Source: Oceanospirillaceae bacterium UBA2001 (GTDB taxonomy: Bacteria > Pseudomonadota > Gammaproteobacteria > Pseudomonadales > Balneatricaceae). From it: a stretch of DNA of 26,101 nt. A program made the position numbers and the translations under genes. Location of the stretch: positions 7,423 through 33,523 of the forward strand of contig DDCR01000159.1 of NCBI GenBank assembly GCA_002335115.1, read 5' to 3'. Positions 1 to 7,903 of the stretch are shown piece after piece (position 1 is the stretch's first letter; each line of letters begins with the position of its first letter). The notes under the pieces were generated by a model. It had not been told where the DNA came from. It saw nothing but the letters and a program-made list of their open reading frames with translations, and searched no databases.

Positions 1-24
1 GCCCTTTTGATGATCTAGGTCAGT

Positions 25-1779
25 TTATGAGCGACGTGGACGACGGTTTTGACCGCCTTCACGCTGCTGTGGGCGATCACCACTGCGCTTAGGTCGAGGG
101 GTTTTAGCCCCGGGTGTAAAGTCGGCAGCAGCTCCTTGAGACTGAATATTTAAGGGCTGGCTACGCACACGAACTTTTTTAAGCAACTGCAGCATTTCAG
201 CAGGCATACCTGCAGGCAGGTCTACCGTAGAGTGATCATCAAATAAGCTAATACGTCCAATGTAAGCGCTACTTAGATCCGCTTCATTAGCAATAGCACC
301 AACGATGTCACCTGGCTTCACTTGATGTTCGTGGCCTACTTCTATGCGGAAACGTTCCATGGCAATAGCTTCGCCACTGAATTGTTCTTGCTTACGTTCC
401 TTGCGACGTGGGCGTTCTACATCACTAAAACCAGCTGTTGTATCACGCGAATCCCGTCGTTCGGGCTTGCTGTTTTCGGGCATGGTTAAGGGACGATCTT
501 GCTGGGCCATAAAGGCTAAGGCGGCAGCGACCTTTTCTGGTGCTACCTCGCGTTCCTTCACAAACTCTTCAACTAGGTCTCTGTAGATGCTTAGGTCAGA
601 CTGCTCTAGAGCTTTGTCGATGCTCGCCTTAAACTGGTCAATGCGTCGCTCTTTCACCTGTTCGCGGCTAGGTAAATCCATTGGGGTGATCGTTTGACGT
701 GTGGCTTTTTCAATAGATCGCAACATATTGCGCTCTCTTGGAGCCACAAATAAGATGGCATTACCGGCACGCCCAGCACGGCCAGTGCGACCGATCCGAT
801 GCACGTAGGCCTCGGTGTCATAGGGAATGTCATAGTTGATAACATGACTAACCCGAGCCACGTCGATGCCTCGGGCGGCAACGTCGGTGGCTACAACAAT
901 GTCGATTTTGTTGCTTTTAAGATGTTCTATGGTCCGTTCGCGCAGCTGCTGTGACATATCACCGTTGATAGGAGAAGCACGATGACCGCGGGCTTCTAAC
1001 TTCTCAGCTAACTCTACAGTGAGGGTTTTGGTGCGTACAAAAACGATGACGCCATCGAAGTCTTCCGCTTCTAAGATGCGCGTCATTGCATCCAGTTTAC
1101 TGGTACCCACTGCCTTCCAATAACGTTGGGTTACGCTGTCGACGGTCGCCGTTTTAGCTTCAATCTTAATTTCTTCTGGATTATTAAGGTAGGTATTAGC
1201 CACTTTACGGATGATTGCAGGCATAGTGGCAGAGAATAAAGCCACTTGGCGTTGTTTAGGTGTGTGATCTAAAATCCAAGTGACGTCATCAATAAAGCCC
1301 ATGCGCAACATTTCATCAGCTTCATCTAAGACAACAGTCTTGAGTTTGTCTAGTTTGAGGGTGCCACGTCGGAGATGGTCCATAACTCGACCAGGGGTGC
1401 CAACGACTACGTGTACACCACGCTGTAACTGACGTAGTTGGCCGCTCATGCTACTGCCACCATAGATGGGAAGCACATGAAAGCCGCGCATATCACTGGC
1501 GTAATTTTGAAAAGCCTCGGCCACTTGAATGGCTAATTCACGAGTGGGCGCCAGCACTAAAACTTGTGGGGCTTCAACTTTTAAGTCGATGTTAGATAGG
1601 GCAGGCAGAGCAAAGGCTGCTGTCTTGCCCGTGCCAGTTTGTGCGGTACCTAAAATATCTCTGCCTTCTAAAAGGGGAGGAATGGCAGCGGCTTGTATGG
1701 GGGATGGTTGTTCGTAGCCAATGCGGGTGATCGCATTAAGCACTGACTTAGAAAGGGCCAAGTCTGCAAAAGTGGTCAT
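25..1779 (-). CDS. deaD: DEAD-box ATP-dependent RNA helicase, DeaD/CsdA type
   Basis: This cytoplasmic enzyme of 584 residues unwinds short RNA duplexes using ATP, and family members help ribosome assembly and mRNA decay at low temperature. Visible motifs, in order, are the Q-motif region GYEQPSPIQ (about 21-29), Walker A AQTGTGKT (46-53), PTREL (78-82), TPGR (128-131), DEAD (152-155), SAT (183-185), and motif VI HRIGRTGRAGR (327-337). After the helicase core come a linker and a DbpA-type RNA-binding domain (about 472-545, with YIGRISLFDD), then a basic Arg/Lys-rich tail. This layout fits DeaD better than the shorter RhlE or SrmB. The ATG at 1779 is preceded by AGGATAAC as ribosome binding site. 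A long upstream leader is described separately. The stop codon is only 24 bases from the window edge. Confidence 0.95.
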   Translation of the reverse strand: MTTFADLALSKSVLNAITRIGYEQPSPIQAAAIPPLLEGRDILGTAQTGTGKTAAFALPALSNIDLKVEAPQVLVLAPTRELAIQVAEAFQNYASDMRGFHVLPIYGGSSMSGQLRQLQRGVHVVVGTPGRVMDHLRRGTLKLDKLKTVVLDEADEMLRMGFIDDVTWILDHTPKQRQVALFSATMPAIIRKVANTYLNNPEEIKIEAKTATVDSVTQRYWKAVGTSKLDAMTRILEAEDFDGVIVFVRTKTLTVELAEKLEARGHRASPINGDMSQQLRERTIEHLKSNKIDIVVATDVAARGIDVARVSHVINYDIPYDTEAYVHRIGRTGRAGRAGNAILFVAPRERNMLRSIEKATRQTITPMDLPSREQVKERRIDQFKASIDKALEQSDLSIYRDLVEEFVKEREVAPEKVAAALAFMAQQDRPLTMPENSKPERRDSRDTTAGFSDVERPRRKERKQEQFSGEAIAMERFRIEVGHEHQVKPGDIVGAIANEADLSSAYIGRISLFDDHSTVDLPAGMPAEMLQLLKKVRVRSQPLNIQSQGAAADFTPGAKTPRPKRSGDRPQQREGGQNRRPRRS

Positions 1780-2267
1780 CGTGTTATCCTAAAATAAGTG
1801 ATCTGATGACTTAGTGGACGCAAGTGGCCACCAAGTCTGCACGTAAACAAAGTCACTCTCCCAGATGTAACAAAAAAGCCGAGATAAAATAGGAGTGATG
1901 AACGAGACATTGACGTGAGGGCGCAGCAAAAAAAAACCATTAAAGCCAACTCTTTGAGTCGAGAAACGCAGGTAGTAGCGAGCTATCACCTCGTTTTTCA
2001 ACGACAAGCGGAGAGGATTTAGCCATTTTATCTTGATGTTGGCTGGTACACGGGCCTCGAGCCCTTTGTTCGGTATACATTAGCCATGCCTGAGTTATAG
2101 GTACGCTAATGCCCGGCACCTGCTGGTGCCTTACCGTGCCACTTTATTTTAAAGTGTGGCCGAGATAACGCGGATGCAAGTGATATTACGCGACATATTA
2201 TATACCACAAGCATCCTAAGTGCTATCAAGCTTAAATCTAAACTGTATGACTTTCCATCGCCCGTGT
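1780..2267 (-). promoter_or_regulatory. Gene-free stretch: probable long deaD 5' leader with promoter and hairpins
   Basis: About 490 bases hold no convincing gene. Read on the minus strand, a perfect TATAAT (2202-2197) lies within TGGTATATAAT, close to an extended -10 box; no good -35 is visible at normal spacing. Transcription from it would start near 2190 and give a leader of about 410 bases. Self-complementary segments are CACTTTA/TAAAGTG (2140-2156), GGCACC/GGTGCC with a 4-base loop (2115-2130) and TCGTT/AACGA with a GAAA loop on the RNA strand (1991-2004). The 10-mer GCCGAGATAA occurs twice on the plus strand, near 1879 and 2159. Long leaders are known for E. coli deaD; whether this one acts in cold control is inference. 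Confidence 0.5.
2115..2130 (-). other. Stem-loop in deaD leader (6-bp GC-rich stem)
   Basis: GGCACC and GGTGCC pair perfectly around a 4-base loop. No T-run follows on either strand, so it is not a typical terminator. It lies about 70 bases downstream of the candidate -10 box and so would be inside the leader RNA. Confidence 0.5.
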
Positions 2268-2795
2268 TTAGCCCTTAATAGCTGAAAGTACAGATTCTGC
2301 AGAACTAATAGAAAATGGATCAGGGCCATTATTATCTTTACGTCCGGGTTCTTCTAGCCAATGCTCAATGACGCCATTATTAACCACCATGGCATAGCGC
2401 CACGACCGCTGGCCAAATCCGACATTATGCTTATCGACTAGCATGCCCATCTGACGTGTAAATTCACCATTACCATCAGGAATAAATTTGATATTTACAA
2501 CTTTCTGATCAAGCATCCATTTGCGCATAACAAAGGTGTCATTCACGGAAAGCACATAAACTTCGTCTATGCCCAGCTTTATAAATTCTTCATAAGCTGC
2601 TTCAAAACCAGGTACCTGCTGCGTGCTGCAAGTAGGAGTGAAGGCGCCAGGTAGGGAAAAAACGACCACTTTTTTGTCACGGAAGATTTCATCACTGGTC
2701 ACATCTTGCCAGCGAAATGGGTTATCTCCGCCGATGCTCGCATCACGCACCCGATATTTAAACGTAATTTGAGGAACAGTTTTTCCAGTACTCAT
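2268..2795 (-). CDS. Peroxiredoxin, Prx5 (AhpC/TSA) family, single cysteine
   Basis: This is a thiol peroxidase that would reduce hydrogen peroxide and organic peroxides in the cytoplasm. The protein has 175 residues and carries the Prx5 active-site motif PGAFTPTC, with peroxidatic Cys56, and a later conserved Arg in QRSWRYAMV. Cys56 is the only cysteine, so the enzyme is 1-Cys. Its reductant must be external, probably glutaredoxin/glutathione, because the fused glutaredoxin domain of Haemophilus-type Prx5 is absent. The frame is open for 25 codons further upstream, but ATG 2795 is chosen because AGGA sits just before it and the family homology starts at this point. It is divergent from oxyR across a 133-base gap, which strongly suggests control by OxyR. 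Confidence 0.93.
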   Translation of the reverse strand: MSTGKTVPQITFKYRVRDASIGGDNPFRWQDVTSDEIFRDKKVVVFSLPGAFTPTCSTQQVPGFEAAYEEFIKLGIDEVYVLSVNDTFVMRKWMLDQKVVNIKFIPDGNGEFTRQMGMLVDKHNVGFGQRSWRYAMVVNNGVIEHWLEEPGRKDNNGPDPFSISSAESVLSAIKG

Positions 2796-2912
2796 TTGAT
2801 GTTTCCTTTTTTTAATAGGTATATTGACTAAAGTCGACCAAGAACGAAGGCCGATGCACAGAGTATGCAAAACAATAAATTATTTGTATAATCGTTATAA
2901 TTATCATTTCTA

Positions 2913-2927
2913 ATAGGTTTTATCTAT
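2913..2927 (+). promoter_or_regulatory. Candidate OxyR operator half-site
   Basis: The 15-mer ATAGGTTTTATCTAT matches the established OxyR half-site ATAG-N-T-N3-A-N-CTAT at all ten specified positions. The second half-site expected 7 bases away is poor: the upstream copy at 2891-2905 keeps ATCG and the inner T and A only. The site ends one base before the oxyR start codon, in the shared region between oxyR and the divergent peroxiredoxin gene. The match is seen directly; binding is inferred. Confidence 0.65.
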
Positions 2928-2928
2928 A

Positions 2929-3855
2929 ATGTTGAGTCTTAAAGATCTGAGTTACCTGGCTGCATTGGATGAGTTCCGACATTTTGGTAAAGCAGCAGTG
3001 GCTTGTCACGTGAGTCAACCCACCCTGAGTGGTCAGCTTAAAAAGCTGGAACACCAGTTGGGAGTCCAGCTTTTAGAGCGGGGCTCTAACACGGTTATTT
3101 TTACCTACGTGGGTTGGGAGATTGTTCAGCGTGCCAAAACTATGGTGCTGCAGGCCCGCGAAATGGAAGAGCTAGCTAGAGCCTCTATAGCACCACTTAA
3201 CGGGCGTTTAAAGTTAGCTATTATTCCATCTCTGGCGCCCTATCTAATGGCTAAAACAGGCCCAACCATTAACGCTGCTTTGCCTCAACTAAAGATTGAA
3301 TTATATGAGCTAGAAACTCAAGAGTTGTTACGGCAACTAAAAAATGGCGATATTGATGTGGGAATTTTGGTCGTTTCACAAGCTCAGGCTGGTCTGCGCA
3401 GCTTGAGTCTATGGCAGGAGACATTTTGGCTTGCAGTGGGTCAGAACCATGAATGGGCGCAGAAAACGCACGTCACTCGGGCAGATTTAGAAGGGACTGA
3501 GTTAATGTTATTAAAAGAGGGTCATTGTTTGGCGGATCAAGCTCAGCAGTTGTGCCAACTAAAGAGCCAGTCACAAGCCTTTCGCGGGGCAAGTTTAGAA
3601 ACCTTAAAATATATGGTGTCAGCAGGTAATGGCGCCACTCTAGTGCCCCAGCTTTGTATGGACGCTTGGACTAACCATGGGGATGACAAGATTGCCTACA
3701 TTCCGATTACCACGCCTAAGCAAGCTAGAGAAATAAGTTTTTTGGCCCGCTCAGGTAGTGCTTATTGGCCCTGTGTAGAAGCTTTACACCAAGTCATGTC
3801 CTCGGTAATGCCAGAAGTTTCGCAGGATACGCATAATGTACCCGTATTAATTTAG
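2929..3855 (+). CDS. oxyR: LysR-family peroxide sensor OxyR
   Basis: This is a cytoplasmic transcription factor that senses hydrogen peroxide through a disulfide and activates antioxidant genes. The 308-residue protein is OxyR-length. Its N-terminal winged helix-turn-helix (about 1-60, with FRHFGKAAVACHVSQPTLSG) is followed by the LysR substrate domain. Both redox cysteines are present at 200 and 209 in GHCLADQAQQLC, which correspond to Cys199 and Cys208 of E. coli OxyR. The ATG at 2929 fits the OxyR N-terminus, but the upstream Shine-Dalgarno is weak (AGG 11 bases away). The gene is divergent from a peroxiredoxin, a common OxyR arrangement, and its end lies 12 bases from the converging arsJ stop. 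A general LysR regulator is unlikely given both cysteines. Confidence 0.93.
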   Translation: MLSLKDLSYLAALDEFRHFGKAAVACHVSQPTLSGQLKKLEHQLGVQLLERGSNTVIFTYVGWEIVQRAKTMVLQAREMEELARASIAPLNGRLKLAIIPSLAPYLMAKTGPTINAALPQLKIELYELETQELLRQLKNGDIDVGILVVSQAQAGLRSLSLWQETFWLAVGQNHEWAQKTHVTRADLEGTELMLLKEGHCLADQAQQLCQLKSQSQAFRGASLETLKYMVSAGNGATLVPQLCMDAWTNHGDDKIAYIPITTPKQAREISFLARSGSAYWPCVEALHQVMSSVMPEVSQDTHNVPVLI

Positions 3856-3867
3856 AGTGGAGCTAGA

Positions 3868-5091
3868 TCAGTGCCTGTGGGCCAGCATAAAGGTAAAATA
3901 AGTCGCACATAAAACCAGTGCTGCAGATATCAGCAAACAGCTGATAAAGCCAAACTGTATAAAGACCCATCCAGAGAGTAGCGTGCCTAAAAGTCGCCCA
4001 ACTGCGTTAGCCATGTAGTAAAAACCCACATCCATAGCCACAGAGCTGGATTTAGAGAGGGCCACTATAAGGTAGCTATGGAGGCAGGAATTAACGGCAA
4101 ATACGATCCCAAACATCCCTAATCCAATGATCAAAATAGCGTCACTTTGCCACTCAAAATATAAGCCCATGGCCAAGGCCAAGGGCACAAACATCAGTGT
4201 TATTTGCCATTTAAAGCTAATTTTGTGGGCTAGTTGAAAGCCATTGGGTGACGCATTATTGACAACCTTTCGAGTGATTAAGGGGGCTAACATTTGAACC
4301 AAGCCATAACCGATAATCCACACTGCCAAAAACGCACTCACTTGCCAGTATGCCCAGTTAAGTTGTTGCGCCAAATAAACAGGCAGAGCCACCACAAACC
4401 AAACGTCCCGGGCACAAAACAAAAACAAGCGCGCCGCGCTCAAATGGTTGATGACCGAACTCTTAGACAAAAGCTGGCGTAGTTTTGGTTTTTGTACACT
4501 GCGACCCAAGTTGGCTTTGAGTAGCATAAGGCTGCAGAGCCAAACACTACCCAGTCCAAGCATCATGATTAATATGCTGGGTTTGAAACCCACGTTAGTC
4601 AAAAGGGCTCCACCTAAAAAAAAGCCAGCCCCTTTTAAGGTATTTTTAGATCCGGTGAGTACCGCTACCCAACGGTATAAACTTGAGTTTGTGTGGGTAG
4701 GGGCTAACAATTTTATGGCACTTTTAGCACTCATTTTATTGAGGTCTTTAGCCACTCCAGAAACTGCTTGTGCTGCCATCACCCATGCTACTGTGAGTAA
4801 CTGTGGATTGACTAGCAGCATAGACAACGCAGCAAGTTGGAGGCCTAAGCCAATATTCATGGTGCGGTTAAGGCCAATGCGCGCGCCCAAATAACCACCC
4901 AGTAAATTAGTGAACACGCCAAATAGTTCGTAAAATATGAACATCAAGGCAATTTGTAAGGCGTCATAACCTAAACTGTGGAAATGCAAGACCACTAGCA
5001 TGCGCAAAGCCCCATCCGTGAGGGTGAAGGCCCAATAATTACCTGTGACTAAGGCATATTGGCGCAGGCTTGGGGCAGGTGCAATGGTCAT
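3868..5091 (-). CDS. arsJ: ArsJ-type major facilitator, organoarsenical efflux
   Basis: In the characterised system this inner-membrane permease exports 1-arseno-3-phosphoglycerate, which then breaks down outside to arsenate. The 407-residue protein has about 12 hydrophobic segments and family-typical stretches such as NYWAFTLTDGALRMLVVLHF (residues 18-37) and SGVAKDLNKMSAKSA. The strongest evidence is its partner: it overlaps the upstream GAPDH gene by one base (TGATG) and would be translationally coupled to it. It has no ribosome binding site independent of the GAPDH coding end. No arsR, arsC or acr3 is visible in the window. Other MFS functions are possible, but the GAPDH pairing makes ArsJ by far the best reading. 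Confidence 0.9.
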   Translation of the reverse strand: MTIAPAPSLRQYALVTGNYWAFTLTDGALRMLVVLHFHSLGYDALQIALMFIFYELFGVFTNLLGGYLGARIGLNRTMNIGLGLQLAALSMLLVNPQLLTVAWVMAAQAVSGVAKDLNKMSAKSAIKLLAPTHTNSSLYRWVAVLTGSKNTLKGAGFFLGGALLTNVGFKPSILIMMLGLGSVWLCSLMLLKANLGRSVQKPKLRQLLSKSSVINHLSAARLFLFCARDVWFVVALPVYLAQQLNWAYWQVSAFLAVWIIGYGLVQMLAPLITRKVVNNASPNGFQLAHKISFKWQITLMFVPLALAMGLYFEWQSDAILIIGLGMFGIVFAVNSCLHSYLIVALSKSSSVAMDVGFYYMANAVGRLLGTLLSGWVFIQFGFISCLLISAALVLCATYFTFMLAHRH

Positions 5092-6101
5092 CAGTGATCA
5101 TTAGCACAAATGTAGTTGGCCAGTTCAGCCGCACGATTCACATAGCCCCATTCATTGTCATACCATAAATAGAGTTTTACTTGGGTGTCATTGATCACCA
5201 TCGTAGATAAGGCATCAACAATGCATGAGCGCGGATCTGTGCGGTAATCGATGGACACAAGAGGCTGCTCCTCAAAGCCTAGAATACCTTTTAATGGCCC
5301 GCTTTCGGCAGCCTCTTGCAACAATAGATTGATTTGATTTACGGAGGTTGGGCATCGCATTTCAAACACACAATCAGTCAAAGATGCATTAGCTAGGGGC
5401 ACACGCACGGCATGGCCGTTGAGTTTGCCTTTTAAGTCTGGAAAAATATGTGTGATAGCTGTTGCTGAACCCGTTGTGGTGGGAATTAAACTCATTCCGC
5501 ACGCCCTTGATCGACGCAAGTCCTTATGGTGTGCGTCGAGTATCGTTTGTGTATTGGTGACGTCATGTATGGTGGTGATGCAACCATGACGAATACCTAG
5601 GGCCTCGTGTAATACTTTGACCACAGGGGCTAAGCAGTTGGTGGTGCAGGAGGCGGCTGTCACTAGCTGATGTTGCTGGGGGTCGTATAGGTGATGATTA
5701 ACCCCCACCACCAGATCCAACACACCATCCTGTTTGATGGGAGCTGTAACTAGCACGCGTTGCACACCTTGGTCTAAATAAGCTTGTAAAAGTGCCCTGG
5801 TCTTTAGTTTGCCACTGGCCTCAATAACGAGGTGGCAGCCACTCCAGTCTGTGGCTTCAGTGGTGGTATTTCGACTATAGGCTAGGCTGTGGCCGTTAAT
5901 AGAAATAGTATTTTCATGGCCATTAATGTCTGCTGACCAGGTGCCATGAACTGAATCGAACTTAAGTAAATGAGCGGTGGTGTGGGCATCACCAGCAGGG
6001 TCATTAAGTTGAATAAAGTCAAATTCAGGCCACTGCCATGCGGCCCGCAAGAATAAGCGCCCAATACGACCGCAGCCGTTAATTCCTACTTTAATTGTCA
6101 T
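5091..6101 (-). CDS. Glyceraldehyde-3-phosphate dehydrogenase, ArsJ-associated
   Basis: GAPDH accepts arsenate in place of phosphate and produces 1-arseno-3-phosphoglycerate, the substrate exported by ArsJ. The 336-residue protein has the NAD-binding start [16 protein letters not shown], the active-site segment ASCTTNC with catalytic Cys152, His179 in TIHDVTNTQ and the C-terminal WYDNEWGY, so it looks fully catalytic. The sequence [19 protein letters not shown] is unlike the usual housekeeping INDLTD form. The frame stays open to a TTG at 6164, but ATG 6101 matches the family N-terminus; its Shine-Dalgarno is weak. The gene is followed directly by arsJ with a one-base overlap and is divergent from the DUF1653 gene. 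A role in central glycolysis is less likely in this context. Confidence 0.92.
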   Translation of the reverse strand: MTIKVGINGCGRIGRLFLRAAWQWPEFDFIQLNDPAGDAHTTAHLLKFDSVHGTWSADINGHENTISINGHSLAYSRNTTTEATDWSGCHLVIEASGKLKTRALLQAYLDQGVQRVLVTAPIKQDGVLDLVVGVNHHLYDPQQHQLVTAASCTTNCLAPVVKVLHEALGIRHGCITTIHDVTNTQTILDAHHKDLRRSRACGMSLIPTTTGSATAITHIFPDLKGKLNGHAVRVPLANASLTDCVFEMRCPTSVNQINLLLQEAAESGPLKGILGFEEQPLVSIDYRTDPRSCIVDALSTMVINDTQVKLYLWYDNEWGYVNRAAELANYICANDH

Positions 6102-6129
6102 AATAAAGTGTTGCAAAGAAACTAGATAA

Positions 6130-6164
6130 GGGTATTGTACCCGCTTCTTTAAGGGCAGAGTCAA
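6130..6164 (-). promoter_or_regulatory. Candidate promoter and operator of the GAPDH-arsJ operon
   Basis: On the minus strand TTGACT (6164-6159) and TACAAT (6139-6134) form -35 and -10 candidates with a long 19-base spacer. The perfect inverted repeat GGGTA-TTG-TACCC (6130-6142) covers the -10 exactly, which would suit a repressor site. No regulator gene is adjacent, so the binding protein is unknown. Confidence 0.45.
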
Positions 6165-6168
6165 GTGC

Positions 6169-6174
6169 AGGAGG
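6169..6174 (+). promoter_or_regulatory. Ribosome binding site that decides the DUF1653 start
   Basis: A full AGGAGG lies 5 bases before ATG 6180. It argues against the in-frame GTG at 6165, which would place the Shine-Dalgarno inside the coding region. Confidence 0.75.
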
Positions 6175-6179
6175 ATCGA

Positions 6180-6389
6180 ATGATAAAAGCTGGACTATAC
6201 CGACATTATAAAGGTGCTCAGTATCAGGTAATTGATACGGTACGCCATTCAGAAACTGAAGAAGAGTTGGTGCTATACCGCGCTCTTTATGGGTCCAAAG
6301 ACCTATGGGTCAGACCTCTGGCTATGTTTAACGAAGACGTCTTAGTGCATGGCAAGCCAGTTGCTCGGTTTGCTTACGAGTCTCAATAA
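6180..6389 (+). CDS. DUF1653 small protein
   Basis: This 69-residue cytoplasmic protein matches the DUF1653 pattern from memory: [20 protein letters not shown] near the start, then [10 protein letters not shown] and [13 protein letters not shown]. It has no signal peptide or membrane segment. No biochemical function is established for the family that I can name. The start at 6180 is fixed by AGGAGG. The gene is divergent from the GAPDH-arsJ operon, with only 78 bases between the two start codons, so their promoters must be close together. Its end faces the SDR gene. Nothing in its sequence ties it to arsenic, and the pairing may be chance. Confidence 0.85.
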   Translation: MIKAGLYRHYKGAQYQVIDTVRHSETEEELVLYRALYGSKDLWVRPLAMFNEDVLVHGKPVARFAYESQ

Positions 6390-6477
6390 TTTTAAAGGCG
6401 CAAGCCATTGACGCATTCTTTTTGGGCCACGCCTATGGCTCCTAGCTTTGACCTATCAGAGTGACTCTAAAAACCCT

Positions 6478-7158
6478 TTACCAAGCGATAGCTGTGCCGT
6501 CATAGTTTATAAACTGGCCACTGTTGGCTGGAACAATTTTTGTGATTACTTGGCGTAAGCCATTAACACTGGTGTGAGTGTTAATGGAAGCGTTGGCTCC
6601 GCCCATGTCTGTTTGGACCCAACCTGGGTGCAGAGCAACAACGTTAATGCCAAACTGCTTTAGGTCAATAGATAGGCTTTTCACCACTTGATTAACGGCG
6701 GCTTTAGACGAACGATAAAGGTATAGGGCTCCCCCATCGTTGCCCTCAATACTGCCCATTCTTGAGCTAAGTACAGCAAAAGTGCCGCCTTTGGCGCGAA
6801 GGTTTTCGTGCAGTGCTTGCGCTAACATGAGAGGTGCAACGCTATTCACATTCAGCACTTCCAACCATTGCTGCCGAGATACAGTGCCAAGATTTTGATC
6901 CTTGGGTCCAAATACCCCAGAATTATTGATGATTAAATCTAGCTCGGCACCATTTAATTGTTCTTGTAGGTCAGCAATGCTGTCATCCTCAGTCACATCG
7001 AGTGGCAGCAAAGTCAACTGATCACAGGCCAATGCGGCCAGTGCCTCGCCAGGTTGCTGACGGTAAGTCGCATAAACATGCCAGCCTTGAGCTAAATACT
7101 GTTGGGTAAATTCTAAACCGATACCGCGATTGGCACCGGTGATTAATAGTTGTTGCAT
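6478..7158 (-). CDS. Short-chain dehydrogenase/reductase (C-factor-like)
   Basis: This is an NAD(P)-dependent oxidoreductase of 226 residues with a Rossmann fold. Visible features are the cofactor loop TGANRGIG (7-14), the NNSG element (78-81, where NNAG is usual), and the catalytic set Ser131, Tyr148 and Lys152 (YRSSK). The motif HPGWVQTDMGG after the active site is typical of the SDR group related to Myxococcus C-factor and carbonyl reductases. The substrate is not predictable. ATG 7158 matches the family N-terminus (MQQLLITGANRGIG). The gene stands alone, converging with DUF1653 and divergent from the small secreted protein at 7348. Confidence 0.88.
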   Translation of the reverse strand: MQQLLITGANRGIGLEFTQQYLAQGWHVYATYRQQPGEALAALACDQLTLLPLDVTEDDSIADLQEQLNGAELDLIINNSGVFGPKDQNLGTVSRQQWLEVLNVNSVAPLMLAQALHENLRAKGGTFAVLSSRMGSIEGNDGGALYLYRSSKAAVNQVVKSLSIDLKQFGINVVALHPGWVQTDMGGANASINTHTSVNGLRQVITKIVPANSGQFINYDGTAIAW

Positions 7159-7347
7159 GTTGGATCGCTCATGGACTCAGAAAGGACGATTAATAGTAGA
7201 GTAACGATCGATTCTGAGCAAGACTCGATTTTTTAAGCACTCAAGTCTAGGGCTCTATTTACTTTAATTTACAGGTCCAAGCTGGTGTTTTGGCATGGGA
7301 TTGTTGTAGTATCAGTTGACTAGCTTAAAATCGAATTCAATATTTAT

Positions 7348-7683
7348 ATGAATCGAACGCTCATTACTACATTGGCTTTTTGCTTACTGATTATCTCAGC
7401 AGGCAAAGGTTATGCAAACATTGATATGCCCTTATTTAATGGGGTTTCTGATGTTATGAGTACCCACGTCAGTGATATGAAAATGGCAGAAAGCTGTGAT
7501 CATATGGATAGCAGTGGTGGTGGGGTTTTTAGTCATTTTCACTGTCACTTAAATATCACATCCTTGGTTACCCAAGACGCTTCCATTGGTCTGATGGAAT
7601 TACCCGTACCTAATTACCAATATCATTTTAGTAGTAAGGTGCATATTCCAACATTATCGACCAAACCCCCTCAATTCACTTAG
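7348..7683 (+). CDS. Small secreted Cys/His/Met-containing protein, possible metal binder
   Basis: This 111-residue protein starts with a clear signal peptide (MNRTLITTLAFCLLIISAGKGYA, likely cut after residue 23), so it should be periplasmic. The mature part has a Met-rich stretch (about residues 41-52) and a potential metal-binding cluster: CDHM near residue 50, and SHFHCHLN, with three histidines around a cysteine, near residue 65. The C-terminal end (SKVHIPTLSTKPPQFT) resembles, from memory, small uncharacterised proteins that precede heavy-metal RND efflux operons. No such efflux genes follow here, but three cytochrome genes and a copper ATPase do. The function is unknown; copper or other metal handling is an inference. 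The Shine-Dalgarno is weak. Confidence 0.65.
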   Translation: MNRTLITTLAFCLLIISAGKGYANIDMPLFNGVSDVMSTHVSDMKMAESCDHMDSSGGGVFSHFHCHLNITSLVTQDASIGLMELPVPNYQYHFSSKVHIPTLSTKPPQFT

Positions 7684-7854
7684 TTTCTCCCTGTCCCTGC
7701 TACAGGCGACGCACCCTCGCATGAGCCCCTTAAAAGACGAGTTTTAGCTGGCTGACATGGGGATTATGCATTTAAACCTGTTGCTTTAGCTGTTCTATAT
7801 TTGCTGATTAATTTGGCTTATTTAGCCGTGTTAAAACCCTTGGCATATCATTAA
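7684..7854 (+). other. Start-less open stretch with one hydrophobic segment, possible decayed gene
   Basis: In the same frame as the preceding gene, beyond its stop, come 23 sense codons, a TGA and about 31 more codons ending with a TAA. The second piece would encode a membrane-like segment (VALAVLYLLINLAYLAVL). It has no ATG and no ribosome binding site. It may be a gene remnant or chance AT-rich sequence; the rest of the 220-base gap carries only the leader of the next gene. Confidence 0.2.
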
Positions 7855-7903
7855 GGGCCGTGCAGCAATGTTAATGACTTACTTTACTAGTTGAGGAAAA
7901 ACA

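Noticed and set aside
1789..2007. Open frame of 72 codons upstream of deaD on the minus strand
   Set aside because: It starts with TTG without a ribosome binding site, its residues look random, and it lies in the likely helicase leader.
2796..2870. 25-codon N-terminal extension of the peroxiredoxin
   Set aside because: The family homology begins at the internal ATG 2795, which has its own AGGA; the extension also lies in the shared control region with oxyR.
6102..6164. Longer start (TTG) for the GAPDH
   Set aside because: The Rossmann-fold start [11 protein letters not shown] requires ATG 6101, and the extension would cover the promoter and inverted repeat.
7176..7218. CTCAGAA/TTCTGAG inverted repeat upstream of the SDR gene
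   Set aside because: Seven-base arms 29 bases apart are easily chance and no regulator gene is adjacent.
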